From NCBI GenBank assembly GCA_034509425.1, contig JAVTVJ010000814.1, forward strand, positions 558,001 through 622,000: 64,000 bases of DNA, written 5' to 3'. The stretch is from Eopsaltria australis. Taxonomy: Eukaryota > Chordata > Aves > Passeriformes > Petroicidae. The notes beneath the pieces were generated by a model. The model ran no database searches, was not told the origin of the DNA, and saw only the letters and a list, made by a program, of their open reading frames with translations. Positions 24,800 through 36,000 of the stretch are shown here, in pieces; the first letter of the stretch is position 1, and every line of letters begins with the position of its first letter. A program made the translations under genes and the position numbers.

Positions 24800-25320
24800 T
24801 GACAAATCTCAGGCTCTTTTTAATTAAAAAATAATAGAACTCAGCAGGAAACGGAGCAGTAACACAACACTGCCAAAATCCACTTTGCTGGAGCTGCTAA
24901 AAAAACAACAGCCAAGAGGCAGCTGGGGGGAGAGGCCACGTTCACCTTCGTGGGGACAGGTGACAGGACAGGCAGGGGTGGCCGAGAGTCCCCTCCCAGC
25001 ACCACCCCTCCCACCAGCCCCACTCCCGTGGGCACAGGGCTCCCGGGGACAGGCGGTGTCACACCCCAGGAATTAAGCTCTTAATCTAAACTAAACACAT
25101 TACCATCAGCTCATCAACAAAAATCTAATTACGCTGCGCGAGGCCAGGCTTAATTGCTCGTCCTTGACACGAGCAGTGCCCATGGAAGCCCAGGAGCCAG
25201 CAAGAGCCTGGGATTGGAATTATCCTGCTCCCCGGAAAAAGTGTAAAAGGAAAATGAGGGGAAAAATACAGCTGTGCAATTAGCAGAGAAATCAGCTCCG
25301 CTAATTGTTGGGGGGAGCTC
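24800..25320. promoter_or_regulatory. Dispersed TAAT-core patches
   Basis: TTTTTAATTAAAAAATAATAG (24818) and AATCTAATTACGCTG (25122), together with GCAATTAGCAG and GCTAATTGTTGG, flank a G+C-rich centre at 24900-25050. Confidence 0.33.
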
Positions 25321-25589
25321 TGAGGGTCATTAGCAGAACAGGAAATACAGGTATGGGATCCCCTGGAAGGCTCCAGGCAGTGGCAGGAGCACAGGGACTC
25401 CAAAAAGAGGGGAAATGTTTTAAACCCAGCTTTTCTCACAGTAAAGACAAACTGGAGCAGATTCCAAGCCCGGACCAGCCTCCCCCAGGCACCACTGGGC
25501 TCCTCGTTTGCTGCTGCCACTAATGAGGAAATCGGGATGCAGGAGGTGGCTGAGCCCTGCTGCCTCCCCCGCACGCTCCTCCCCGACTT

Positions 25590-25790
25590 ATCACCAGTCA
25601 CAGGATGTTTACAATAATTTTTAATTTGCGCAATTATTAATCATTTTTCTATCTGTCTCATTTGCATAATAATTACTCTGCTTGCTGTTTGCCATGACTG
25701 TGAATGACAGTGGTTTAAATTAAATTAAGATTTTAATATTCATTTTTTTGGGTTAAAGCTAATCAAAGTTGCTGCTCGGTGCCAAGACTG
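25590..25790. promoter_or_regulatory. A+T-rich island, the most enhancer-like block in the window
   Basis: Contains ACAATAATTTTTAATTTGCGC, CAATTATTAATC, TCATTTGCATAATAATTACTC (octamer-like plus TAATTA), TTTAAATTAAATTAAG and TTTTAATATTCATTTTTTTGGG in 150 bp. Low CpG, sharp borders, no coding potential. Confidence 0.48.
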
Positions 25791-26974
25791 GGGCTCTGCC
25801 CTTCCAGAACCACTAATGAAGAGATCCAGTCCCGGTGTCACTGCTCCATCTCCATCACCCCGCTCATCCCACAGGATCCCACAGCGTTTTCCAATTGCTT
25901 TGCTGCCAGAACTGCTCACACAAGGTCACAGCTGGGACAGGAGGTGTGGGATGCAGAACAAGGGCACAGGGACAAACCCCACTCCCTTCTCCCCAAGCAG
26001 CACACAGGGATGGGATCAAGGAGGGAGATGTTCATCACCTGATCTCCCCCATACCCTCACAGGTATGTCTTAAAAATAAAATATCTGGTAACAAATAAAG
26101 AACAGATGTAAAAGTCCAGCATTCTGATGAATGAGAGGTTCCCAGGGTAGTACCTCTAAAATTTTAAAACCCCCACCTTCAAAATCAGCTGCAAGAGCAG
26201 AACCTGATGCCATTTTCAGGTCTTAAGCACATTTTGTTTAGCACCAGCATTTTAAAAGTGCTTTGCCTCCTTAAGAGCAGCCTACAGACCCCACTGTGAC
26301 ACGAGCCAGCTGCTGGCATCTGTGGCTCTGCAAGAGCAGCCTCTGTCACCAAGCAGGTGAGGGAGGCACCAGCATCCAGCTCTGCTCACAGGGGCGAATC
26401 CAATCATCCCACAGCAGGTTCTTTACATCTCCAGCAGCACTCAGATTAAGTGAGAGCAAAAACGAGTGTGTCAAGTGGAACTGCACTTGTCAGGGCTGCA
26501 GCTGCCTCGGGTTACAGGGGGAAATGAAACAGGGCCTTGGTGACAGAGAGGGAAGCACAACTGGAAGCACCTGGCTGAGAGAAGGAACTGTGCTGCCACC
26601 TCACACCACCACCCCCACTCCCAAACCATCCCCCTGCCCAGCAGGTGCAGCAGGGCTGGGGATTGTTCATCCTCCTTGGAAAAACCACCAGCACGCAGAG
26701 TCAGTAAAAAAACAAAGGTGTTATTTACAGGTGAACACACCAAGTCCAGGGCTGCTGGAAACGTTACACAGAGATGAAAACAGGGAAGTCCCAAGAGTCT
26801 GGCACTCCAGAGCAGACTTTGCTGCTATCCCTCCCACCCACAGCCTCCCCAGTGCTGGAGAATTCCTGGAAAGAGCGATCCTGCCCTGCCCCTGCCCACT
26901 GCTGCAGCCAAGGCATCTCCATGGAAACTGCTGCCTGCATTTCATCCCCGCTCCCTAGGACCTCAACAAGAACA
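25791..26974. other. Region between the desert and the BUD13 3' end
   Basis: Unique sequence of mixed composition. It may include a distal BUD13 3' UTR. No exon of another gene was recognised. Confidence 0.4.
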
Positions 26975-27792
26975 ACTGTATTTATTTCCACAAGTGCCTT
27001 CTGGCACACAGGGATTAAGGGAAGCTCTGCCCCATCTCCAGCTCTGAGACTGACAAATCTGATCACAGGAGAAGGGTTGTTACACTTCCCACTGGAGCGA
27101 GCCCCAGGCAGCAGCGTGGGGGAAGCGCCAAGATCAGCCCCAGATCCAGAGGGGTCTGGGGGAACCAGCTGCTCCAAACTCTGAGGGAAGCAATTCCAGG
27201 CTGAAGTCCGAATTCTCCATACATTTATTTCCACAAGAAATGGACCCTGAAGAGACTCCTGAAGATCTTGCTGCCCAATGCAGCACTGCAGGTCGCTCTT
27301 CCAGTGCCAGAGCATTCCCTGCTCAGCTTCCTGCTTGGACAGGGTCAGGTGAAGCTGAGTTTGAACTTTCCTGCACGTTGCTGACTCTGGGATCTACATG
27401 GCAAAATACCTACATAAACTTAACAGAAGTTCAGAAGTTCAACTTAACCTGAGTTCTGGAGCAGACTGATCCACTGCATGAGGGTAACTCTCCCAAGCCC
27501 AAGCGTTCAGCAGATTTCCACCTGAGATTCAGGACACCTGAAGACTTGGGAACTGCCCTCAGAGGTCAAAGCATTTGGCATAGAACAGAAGTTTGTTAGA
27601 AAACAAACAAGAAACCGGTGTCCTCCCCAGAGAGCTGGAGGCTCTGGGTTACAGGGAAATCCAGCCTTGCCTCTCAGAACTTGGTCCACTGGGCTGCTGA
27701 ATGCTGAGGACAGGTTTGTTCAGGGAGAGAAGCCACTCCTCAGGGCTCTGAGGGCAGCGCTGGTGGCTGTGGGTCACTGCAGGAGCTCTGCC
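26975..27792 (-). other. BUD13: Probable BUD13 3' UTR with two candidate poly(A) signals
   Basis: This is the non-coding stretch following the BUD13 stop codon. Minus-strand AATAAA hexamers occur at 27224-27229 and 26981-26986. Both lie in a nearly identical 14-base context (minus strand CTTGTGGAAATAAA). Either could end the transcript. No splice site or conserved coding signal was seen in the interval. Confidence 0.5.
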
Positions 27793-30700
27793 CTACATGT
27801 CCTCCACGCTCCACTTGTAGGCGAGCTCCTGCACCGCCTTCTTGTTGGCAATGCGGGCAAAGCGCTGCTGCTCGAACCCGTTGGACCTGCAAAGGGACAC
27901 CCAGGTGACATGAGCTGCTGAGCAGGGGCTCTTCTGAAGCCATAAAACTTGCTAGAGACACTGCAAGATTTCCACTGATTTCCTCTGGCTCAGTTTCCAC
28001 CTTGATCTGTGGTTACCAACAGCTGATGGCTCCAAAGTTCCTCTCATCCCCTTGTCCATTCTGTCCCATCACCCGTTTGTAACTTAATCCCCTCAACCTC
28101 CTGATTGCCACCCCCCTCACTCAGCCCATAACTGGGAACCTTTCCCTGGGAACTCCCTGCAGCAAAATTCCTTCATATTTACTGTTATTCCAACAGGAAC
28201 AAGTACCTGTCCACACCATCCCAGCGATGCCCGGGCCAGATGTTGAACCTGTTGAGTGGAGGTGCTGGTCCCTTGTACCTGGGCTTTTCTGGAACAGAAA
28301 GAGCGGAACAGTCGTTTACAGCACAGCCAGGGGGTGACATCCTCACCCACCCAAGAGGTGCCTGCAGGTGGGTACAGGTGGAAAGCACAGGCTCCTGCCA
28401 AGCCAGCTACAGCTCCCAAAGGCTCACTGTGACAAATTGCTGAGTTTTCAGCACCAGGCCTGGCTCTCCCAGCTAACAACTCCTGGGTACTGTTACTGGT
28501 AACAGGCCAGTAACTCCAGAGACTCCAGAAATCCCCCAGGACTCAGCTGCTCCAGCAGCCTTGGGCTATTTCCTGAACAGCAGCTGCATTTCTGCAATCT
28601 GAGGCTTAAACCACACACAGGGGTCATTTCAGAGCCAAACCTTTCTCCTTGTTCTCCTTGGCCTTCCTTTTCTTGATGAGAGCAGCCATGGGGTCTCCTT
28701 CCCTCTCCTGTTCCCTCAGCATCCGATCCAGGTCCTGGTCATCGATGTAACGGGCCAGGGGCTTCTGCATCTCCTTAATGGCATCCTCCACGTTCTGCTG
28801 CTGCTGCTTCTCCTGTGCCAGCCTGGGAAACACAGAGTGTCACTCAAATCCAAGCCATCATTCCCAGAGCCTTGTTCAAAATGCAGGATGGGTCACACCC
28901 CTGAAGTCCCAGTGTGTGTGTGCAGCATTCCCAAAGCACCTCCAGCAAAGGAGGGGTTTTCAGACACGTGGAACAACCTCAGAATGAAGGGAAATGCAAC
29001 ACCACCACTCTGGCAGCAGATCCAAACCAAAACCAGGAGAGGTTCAAGGACTGTGCTCAGGAGCCCCTTACTCACCCTTTTCCCCACTTGGCATACTGCT
29101 CTTCTCTCTTGGACTCTGCCTCAGCCTTCAGCCTCTGCTCCAGCTGCTCCTGGGCCAGGTTCCTCTTGCGGCCGGACTTGTCTCGGAACACGGTCTGGGC
29201 ATTCCGAGATTCCTCTGCCAGGGACAGATGCCTCAAGTCACACCTTTTGGAACGTTTTTACACCTCCAGACAATTCAATAACTCTAACTGTGACTTTCCT
29301 TTTGCTTGTCCTCATCTCCCAAAGAGCCTGTCACCCAGAGCCAGGTAGGATCTCAGCTTGTGTTTTTCCCTGCTGCCCCACACAGACCCTGAGCTCTCTG
29401 ATTATCCATCAGCTCCTTCAGACATGCAGAGGAAAAACATTTCACACTCCCTGTGATCTCCCTGGCACTGCTCTGAATCCCCATGTGGAGCAGAGACCCT
29501 GGCCAAGGCTTCCAGCACCATGCCCACCTGCAGCTCCACAGGGCTGCTCCCCACCAGCATCCCAGTGCCAGGGCCTGACAGGGCAGAGGAGGAGAAGGGC
29601 AGCTGGGGCTCGGGCTGTGTTCCACACTCCCACCTTCCAGGTGCTTGGTGCTCCTCTCGTGCTTCCGGAGCTCCTGCTTCTCCCTCTGCAGCACATCAGC
29701 CGAAACCAGGCCAGCTTTGGCCCCAGATGACATCGTGTTAGCCTGGAAACCATACAGATCCCACAGTTACAGCTGGCTGAGAGCGGGACAGCAGAACAAG
29801 GGGTGACCCAAACCACAGGGACAGGGCAGAGACAGCCCTGTTAGAGCCACTTGGACAAAAACTTCCCCAGTTTGCCAGTCATGGGACTTGCACAGCTGGA
29901 AGGGAAAGAGGCAGCCTTTACCTTCTTGGGAGAGCCCTTGTTGTCCCGGCGGTGCGGGGAGTGCTCCAGGGGACTCCGTGACCTGTGCTGGTCCTTCCTG
30001 GTGGGCGAGGTCCGTCCTGGGGGAGACAAATCAGAGTGAGGACTTGCCAATTCCCTCTGGGAGGATCACGCTCAGGGAACGGCTGTGGACACAGCCCGGG
30101 CTGCAGCAGAGACACTCCACACACTGGGTAATTCTCACCCAGCTGTGCACAAATAGAACAAGACCCAGCAGTGCCTACAGGGACAAGCACGTGCCACTGC
30201 CAGCTGTGCCAGTAGGGCACCAACCCACAGCCCCCGCCTGTGGCAGCATGGAACAGAATCAGGGGAGTCCCCAGGGCACTGAAGACACAGCGTGTGACAC
30301 TCACCTTTTGTTCGGCTCTTTTTCCCACTCGGGGAGCCCGGCTTCTCTCTCCGAGGTGACAAATCCTGACACTGCCGCCGGGGAGGTGACAGATCTGGCG
30401 TGTCATGACGCTGCCGCCGGGGAGGGGACGAGTCAGGGGTGTCGTGACGCTGCCGTCTCCTGGGAGGGGACGAGTCAGGGGTGTCGTGACGCTGCCGTCT
30501 CCTGGGAGGGGACGAGTCAGGGGTGTCGTGACGCTGCTGTCTCCTGGGAGGTGACAGGTCAGGCGTGTCGTGACGCTGTCTCCTGGGAGGTGACAAGTCA
30601 GGGGTGTCGTGACGCTGTCTCCTGGGAGGTGACAGGTCAGGCGTGTCGTGACGTTGTCTCCTGGGAGGTGACAGGTCAGGCGTGTCATGACGCTGTCTCC

Positions 30701-32422
30701 TGGGAGGCGATGGCTCAGGGGTATCGTGACGCTGCCGCCGCCTGGGAGGTGACAGATCCGGGGTGTCACGACGCTGCCTTTTGGGAGGCGATGAGTCGGG
30801 CGTGTTGTGACGCTGTCTCCTAGGAGGTGACGAGTCAGGGGTGTCGTGACGTTGTCTCCTAGGAGGTGACAGGTCAGGGATGTCGTGGCGTTGTCTTCTA
30901 GGAGGTGACAGATCAGGGGTGTCGTGGCGTTGTCTCCTAGGAGGTGACAGGTCAGGGATGTCGTGGCGTTTCCTCCTGGGGGGTGATGGATCAGGGGTGT
31001 CGTGGCGCTGCCGCCTCGGGGGAGAGAGGTCCAAGGAGCCGTTGTGTTTCCCTCCCGGGGGTGAGGGCTCTGGGGTGTCGTGGCGCTGCCGCCTGCGAGG
31101 GCACAGAAGGTGACACTGAGCTCCGTTTTCCTCTGGTTTGTCTGGAAACAAAGTGGGACCTGCGGAGCTGGGCAATCGGTCAAGGCTGGGAAGAGCTTTG
31201 GGAATGTGGCTTCGTTTGGATCCTGCACCCCTGACCCGCAGCACTGAGCCACAGCCTGCCCAGAGAAGATCCCAGACACGCTCCAAGGCACCCTGGATCC
31301 CAGCAGAGCTGGAATTTCAAAGTCTCCACCCTCACCATCATTGACACTGACAGGGACCATCACCCCCATCTCCCTGGCAGTGCCACCAACACCCAGAGCT
31401 GCCAGTCCCCCGCCCCAGGCAGGGGTTATTCAGCAGGGAAAGGTGTCCACAAACACCCACATTTCCCAGCAAAATGAATTGCTGGTTCAAGCCCCCATAC
31501 CTCGTGGCAGATTTGGCAGGTCCCGAAATATCCGAACTCTGCGAATCCTCATCTGAAGGAAAACAATCAGAATCCTCATTGTTAGAGCTCTCCACAGCTC
31601 AGCAGCCCTCCAGCATCTCAAGGACTACTATTTTTTTTAGCTGGTATTACTTTTAACTTGCATCGTTGTTCGGAGAAGCCAAATATTCAGGAAGCAGGGG
31701 CTGCTCTCACCTCCCAGAAGTTTCCATTTGGAGTTTGTTCTGAATTCCTCCATGAGCTTCACCTCGTCGGGGCGTTCATCAATGAACTCTGCCACCTGCA
31801 AACCCCGCAGCGAACAACAGGAGCTCACAGAAAGGCACAACCCCCACTTCCTCACACAACCACTCATGGACAGCAACCCCAGTCCCTCTGCCTCGTTCCC
31901 CATCCCACCCACAGACAGGGCACGGAGAGGGGCTTTGGCGAGCTCTTCCCCAAGGGAGACACGAGGTGACCGCAAGCACAGATTCAGGCTGTGACACGGC
32001 GTGTGACACCGCTCCCCGCTCACCACAGGCATGTCCCCTTCGTCCTCCTCCTCCTCCTCCCTGTCCGGGGCGGCGGCGATGCTGTTCCAGCTCACATCAT
32101 CATCCACGATCCGCATCCTGCGAGCGGCCAGAGGCGCTGCCGTCAGGGCCCGCCACGATCGGAGGGCGGAGCGGCGGGGGAGCCCCGGGGCGCGGCCCGG
32201 CCCCCGCGGGGCTCGGAGGGAGCGCTGGGAGAGGGGATTCCGGGGAGATGGGCTCGGGCACCGCGGAGGGTCGCGCCTGCCGCCCCGCTCCCCCGGGACT
32301 CACCCGGCTCTGCCGCTGCCGCCCGGCGGTCTCTTCCTGCGGCGGCGGCGGGGCTGGGCGGGCTCGGGGCCGCTCAGGTACCGCCGCAGGTACTCGGCCT
32401 TCGACACCCCCGGCGCCGCCAT
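27793..32422 (-). CDS. BUD13: BUD13 homologue, RES-complex splicing factor (11 coding exons, 612 aa)
   Basis: BUD13 is a subunit of the nuclear RES (retention and splicing) complex, which binds the activated spliceosome. Coding exons in transcript order: 32304-32422, 32024-32117, 31711-31795, 31501-31552, 30305-31092, 29922-30016, 29634-29742, 29076-29214, 28641-28822, 28207-28288, 27793-27886. All have GT/AG ends and joining phases, giving 1839 nt. The N-terminus [18 protein letters not shown] and the C-terminus [14 protein letters not shown] match vertebrate BUD13. The C-terminal third carries the conserved Bud13 core ([52 protein letters not shown]). An acidic segment (exons 2-4) precedes a long Arg/Ser/Pro-rich repeat exon. 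Length is close to human (619 aa). The ATG lies in a CpG-rich promoter just beside a 41-bp repeat array. The assignment is very secure; exact residues in the repeat exon could suffer from assembly collapse. Confidence 0.96.
30350..31092 (-). repeat. BUD13: Coding minisatellite in BUD13 exon 5
   Basis: About 18 tandem copies of a 39-42-bp unit encode variants of R(R)[12 protein letters not shown]. Positions 7-9 of the unit vary among PDL, PDS, PDP, PEP and IPD. One unit near the exon's 5' end (about 31020-31060) is strongly diverged ([13 protein letters not shown]). Every unit length is a multiple of three, so the frame is kept. Human BUD13 has related [15 protein letters not shown] repeats, so the domain is ancestral, but here the copies are strikingly uniform. 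The Ser-Pro and Arg-rich content resembles RS-type low-complexity splicing domains. Confidence 0.93.
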
Positions 32423-32480
32423 CGCGCTCTGACGCACAACCGCCGCGCCGGCAGGAAGGGGCGGGGCCTGCGCCCGGCGG
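32423..32480 (-). promoter_or_regulatory. BUD13: BUD13 5' UTR and core promoter (TATA-less, CpG-rich)
   Basis: The sequence immediately upstream of the BUD13 ATG is G+C- and CpG-rich and has no TATA box, as expected for a housekeeping promoter. The 41-bp repeat array begins within about 80 bp of the start codon, so it must lie in or next to the core promoter. The transcription start cannot be fixed from sequence alone. Confidence 0.5.
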
Positions 32481-32487
32481 GCCGGGA

Positions 32488-32750
32488 GATGGGCGTGGCC
32501 ATCGCCATAAATGGAGTTGTGATGGGAGGTGGGCGTGGTCAAGCCGTAAATGGGAATATGGGCGTGGTCATGGGCGAGACCGAACCATAAATGGGAATGT
32601 GGGCGTGGCCATGGGCGCGACCAAACCATAAATGGAAATGTGGGCGTGACCACGGGCGAGACCAAACCATAAATGGGAATGTGGGCGTGGCCACGGGCGA
32701 GACCAAACCATAAATGGGAATATGGGCGTGGCCACCAGCGTGGCCACAAA
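32488..32750. repeat. 41-bp tandem repeat carrying CArg and GGGCGTGG boxes
   Basis: Six units start at about 32506, 32545, 32586, 32627, 32668 and 32709 (period 39, then 41, 41, 41, 41). Each includes CCATAAATGG, an exact CC(A/T)6GG CArg box, at 32505-32514, 32585-32594, 32626-32635, 32667-32676 and 32708-32717; the second unit has CCGTAAATGG with one mismatch. Each also holds GGGCGTGG or a one-base variant, a KLF/Sp-type GT box. Because 41 is not a multiple of three, the unit is not coding. It fills most of the space between the ZPR1 poly(A) signal and the BUD13 start codon. Confidence 0.95.
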
Positions 32751-32754
32751 GCGC

Positions 32755-32800
32755 TCGGGTTTATGAATGGCGCGGAGGGCGGGGTTATGAATGGAGCAGC
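32755..32800. repeat. Short direct repeat TTATGAATGG next to the 41-bp array
   Basis: TTATGAATGG occurs twice, separated by GCGCGGAGGGCGGGG-like sequence. The second copy is followed by AGCAGCAGCGG. It looks like a diverged relative of the ATAAATGG part of the neighbouring array and lies between that array and the ZPR1 poly(A) signal. Confidence 0.6.
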
Positions 32801-32835
32801 AGCGGGACATGAATCCGTTAATTTGATCAATCAGC

Positions 32836-32841
32836 TTTATT
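32836..32841 (-). terminator. ZPR1: ZPR1 polyadenylation signal AATAAA
   Basis: A canonical hexamer (TTTATT on the + strand) lies about 210 bp past the ZPR1 stop codon. The 33,050-to-32,841 interval is the 3' UTR. Cleavage is expected near 32,815-32,825, which leaves under 400 bp to the BUD13 start codon. Confidence 0.75.
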
Positions 32842-33050
32842 CGGGAGTCGCCTCCACTGCCACCCCCCTGCCCCAACACATCAGCACTTCATGCAAAACC
32901 TCCCCGCGGGGAGGCCCCGAGGCCCAGCCCCGCTGCATTCAGGCGGAACAGCTCCCCTGGCCCCAGGAAGGGGAGAAGAGTCCTGGCCCCACAGAGTCCT
33001 GGTCCCTGCCGCAGTTGGGGAATGGGGGTGGGAGTTTTGGGCTGCCCCCG

Positions 33051-36000
33051 CTACCGACCCGAGGCCACCTCTGGCTCGTAGCCCTCTGTTTTCATGTCGT
33101 TGAGGCCCAGCTCGTCGTTCTGCTCAAAGGTGCGCTCGTAGCGCTGCACGCTCAGCTCCGGGTCCTCTTCGGGGGCGTACACGTTCTGTGGGGACAGGGG
33201 ACAGCTCCTGCACCCCCTCTGCCCACAGGCTGTGACCCCTGGGCAGCACCCAACAAGGCACCCACAAAGCCAGCAGTATTTCCAGCAACCTGCTCATGCC
33301 CAGAGCTCCACAGGAACCCCACTCCCAACACGTGCCAGGGAAATAAACCCCCTCAAACTGCTCAGGGAGCTCATCCCCAGGCACAGGGCTGTACCTGAAG
33401 GTAACTGTTGCCTGCAGGGTCATCCATGATGAAGTGAGCCTGGCTCTTCCCCTCTATGATCTGCAGGAAAAGAGCATGTCCAGCCGTTAGGGCTTTCCCT
33501 AATCCTTCAGCACTGCTGACATCAGCACAGAGCACAGAAAACCCAGAGTAAACTCACATCCTGCAGCTTCCCAATGAACTCCTGCAGCTTCCCCGTCCTG
33601 CTGGGAGTGGAGCTGTCCCCCAGAGTGAAGGGGTTCTTCTCCACCTGCAAGGGGAGGTGAGGCAGCTGTGAGGCAGCCAGGCCCCCCCAGCCAGCCCCCA
33701 GAGGGACAGGGAGGGGGCTGAGCCAGGGCCCTGAGAGGGCCCCTCACCAGGTCACGGATGTCCTTGAGCAGCCCCTCCAGCGTGGTGAACTTTCCCCCCA
33801 GCGCTCCCATGCCCAGCTCGAACTCCAGCTCGGGGATCTCCACGCTGCACGTCTCTGACTGCAAAGGTGACACCCTGTGAGCCTCATGGAGGGAGGGTTG
33901 GGCTCCCCCCTACTCCCCACAGCCCACAGGAGGACAGGGCAGGGCACAGCACCTTCAGGATGTCCCTGGTCATGTCGGAAGGGTCCGTGATCCGCAGGGT
34001 GATCCTGGTGCCTTGTGGTTCAATGGCTCCTCCCGACTTCACCTGGAAACACCCAGCAGTGAGCTCCACCACTCACACTCAGGTCACACCATCCCAGCAG
34101 CCCTGAGGCCACTCCAAACCCGGGGCAGTGGCCTCACCACCCAGCATAAAGCAGCTCCTGACAATGCTCCCAAATTGCCTTGCAAACAGCCCCACTGGGA
34201 AGCAGAATTCTGGGACACAGAACACCACTCCCACCCCAGAGCCCTCTTTCCAGCTCACCTCATTGGTCCTGTGCCCACAGGAGTCGCAGTTGGTGGCCAT
34301 GATAATCACCTCCTTAAAGTGTGGGATTTCTGGAGCAGGGAGTCAAGGAAAACCCCAAAGCAGCAGCCAAGGGATGGCAGGAGCCCACTGGGAGCTGTGA
34401 GCAGCCCTGAGACAGCTCTGCACCCCAACAGGCCCTTCCTGAGAGAAGTGATTCAGGCCTGTGGTGCAGCAGGGAGAGCCCCTCACCCCAGTGCAGACCC
34501 CGGCCCATGCCCACCCTGGAAGGATACGCACTAACTTCATGTTGGTGCTGGCTGGGGCATTGCACTCGGGGCAGTTGGTGTTGAACTGCAGCACCTGGGC
34601 AGGGGAAAGGACAGCCAGAATGTCCCAACCAGCCCAAGGCAGCTGTCCTGGGTGTCCCCCAGCTCTGCAGCATCACCCACCTCGTCCCTCAGGTCCTCGG
34701 CAGTGTCCAGGGGCCTCGAATCCACCTCCTCTCCCTGCAAGGGAAGGGTTAATGAACTCCTGGTCCCTGCTTTGGGGTGTCCCGGGGAGCCAGGGGCTGA
34801 TCCCAGTCACCTCCAGTCCCAGCAGGGCACACTGCTGTGGGCTCCTCCTGTAGTGAGTGACCACCAGGGCCTCGTCCCTCTGCGGCGCCTGGGGGTTCTC
34901 CACAAAGCTGTTCCCGGAGGGGTCATCGAGGATCTGGGGGACAAGGGGGCCTGAGGGAGCTGTCCTGCACCCCCCAGCCAGCCAGGGCTGCCCCTCTGCG
35001 AGCACTCACAAAGGTGAAGGGGGAACTGACTTCCTTCAGCTGCCTCAGTTTACCAATGAACTCGTCTATTTTCCTCGCCACCTCTTTGTCCATCGCCTGG
35101 AAGGGGACACGGAATCACAGAATCCTTTAGGATGGAAAGCACCCCAAGAATGGGATTCAGCTGCTGCAGGGGCAGCCCAGAGCTGCTGACAAAGGTGACC
35201 ATGGCACAGAGCAGAGCCCCAGTGCTCTCCCCACCAGCCCTGTGTGACACCATCAGGCAGAGGATAGACATCCCAAGGGTCTTCCATCCCTGAGGAGCTC
35301 CCCCTTTCTCTGCCCTTACCCTGCGGGTGGGCTGATCCTGCTCCAGGCCTGCCACAGCTCTGTCAATGATCCCCTCAATGGTGGTGAGCACTTGGGAAGG
35401 GACACAAACAGGTGATGACACCATTAACATATCCCAGAGGCACCCAGGAGCACCCCAAAAACTGCTCCCAAACCCACCTCCCTTCTGGCTGAAGGCAGGG
35501 ATCTCAAAGTCCAGCTCTGGAATTCGAGCTGAGGCACAGTCGGTCTTCACCACCTCCCTGTTCATGTCCTGCACACAACCAGGGAGCAGCCTGAGGATCC
35601 CCAGGAGATCCAGGGGCTCCCACACACTGGGATCACAGCGTGCTGCTGGCCCCAGCACCCTTTCCTTTAGGAATGTGCAGATTTTGGGGCTGGAGCAGCA
35701 CGGGGAGGCCCTGCCCACCTGGCGGGAGGTGACAGCCAGGGTGTAGCGCACGCCCTGCTCCTGGATCCTGCCCGCGGACTGGATCTCCGTGTTGCTCCAG
35801 GAGCAGCTGTCGCACGAGAAGGAGCTGACGATGATCTCTTTGAAGAAGGGGATCCTGGTGAGCAGGAGCCGCGTCACCCCCTGCGGCAGCGAGGAGGGGC
35901 CTCGTGGGAACCCGAGTCCGGGGGCGATGGCCCCAGGGCCCTGACAGCACCTCCCAGCACGGGCATCACCCTGCCTGCCCCCCGAACCTCCTCTCACCCC

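Noticed and set aside
29888..30823. A 311-codon + strand frame with repeated [18 protein letters not shown] units
   Set aside because: It is the antisense shadow of the BUD13 coding minisatellite; the repeat unit is a multiple of three, so all frames stay open. The minus-strand frame has splice sites and homology.
32300..32879. Overlapping minus and plus frames over the 41-bp array
   Set aside because: The unit is 41 bp, so frame shifts at each copy; the predicted peptides are merely rotations of the DNA repeat.
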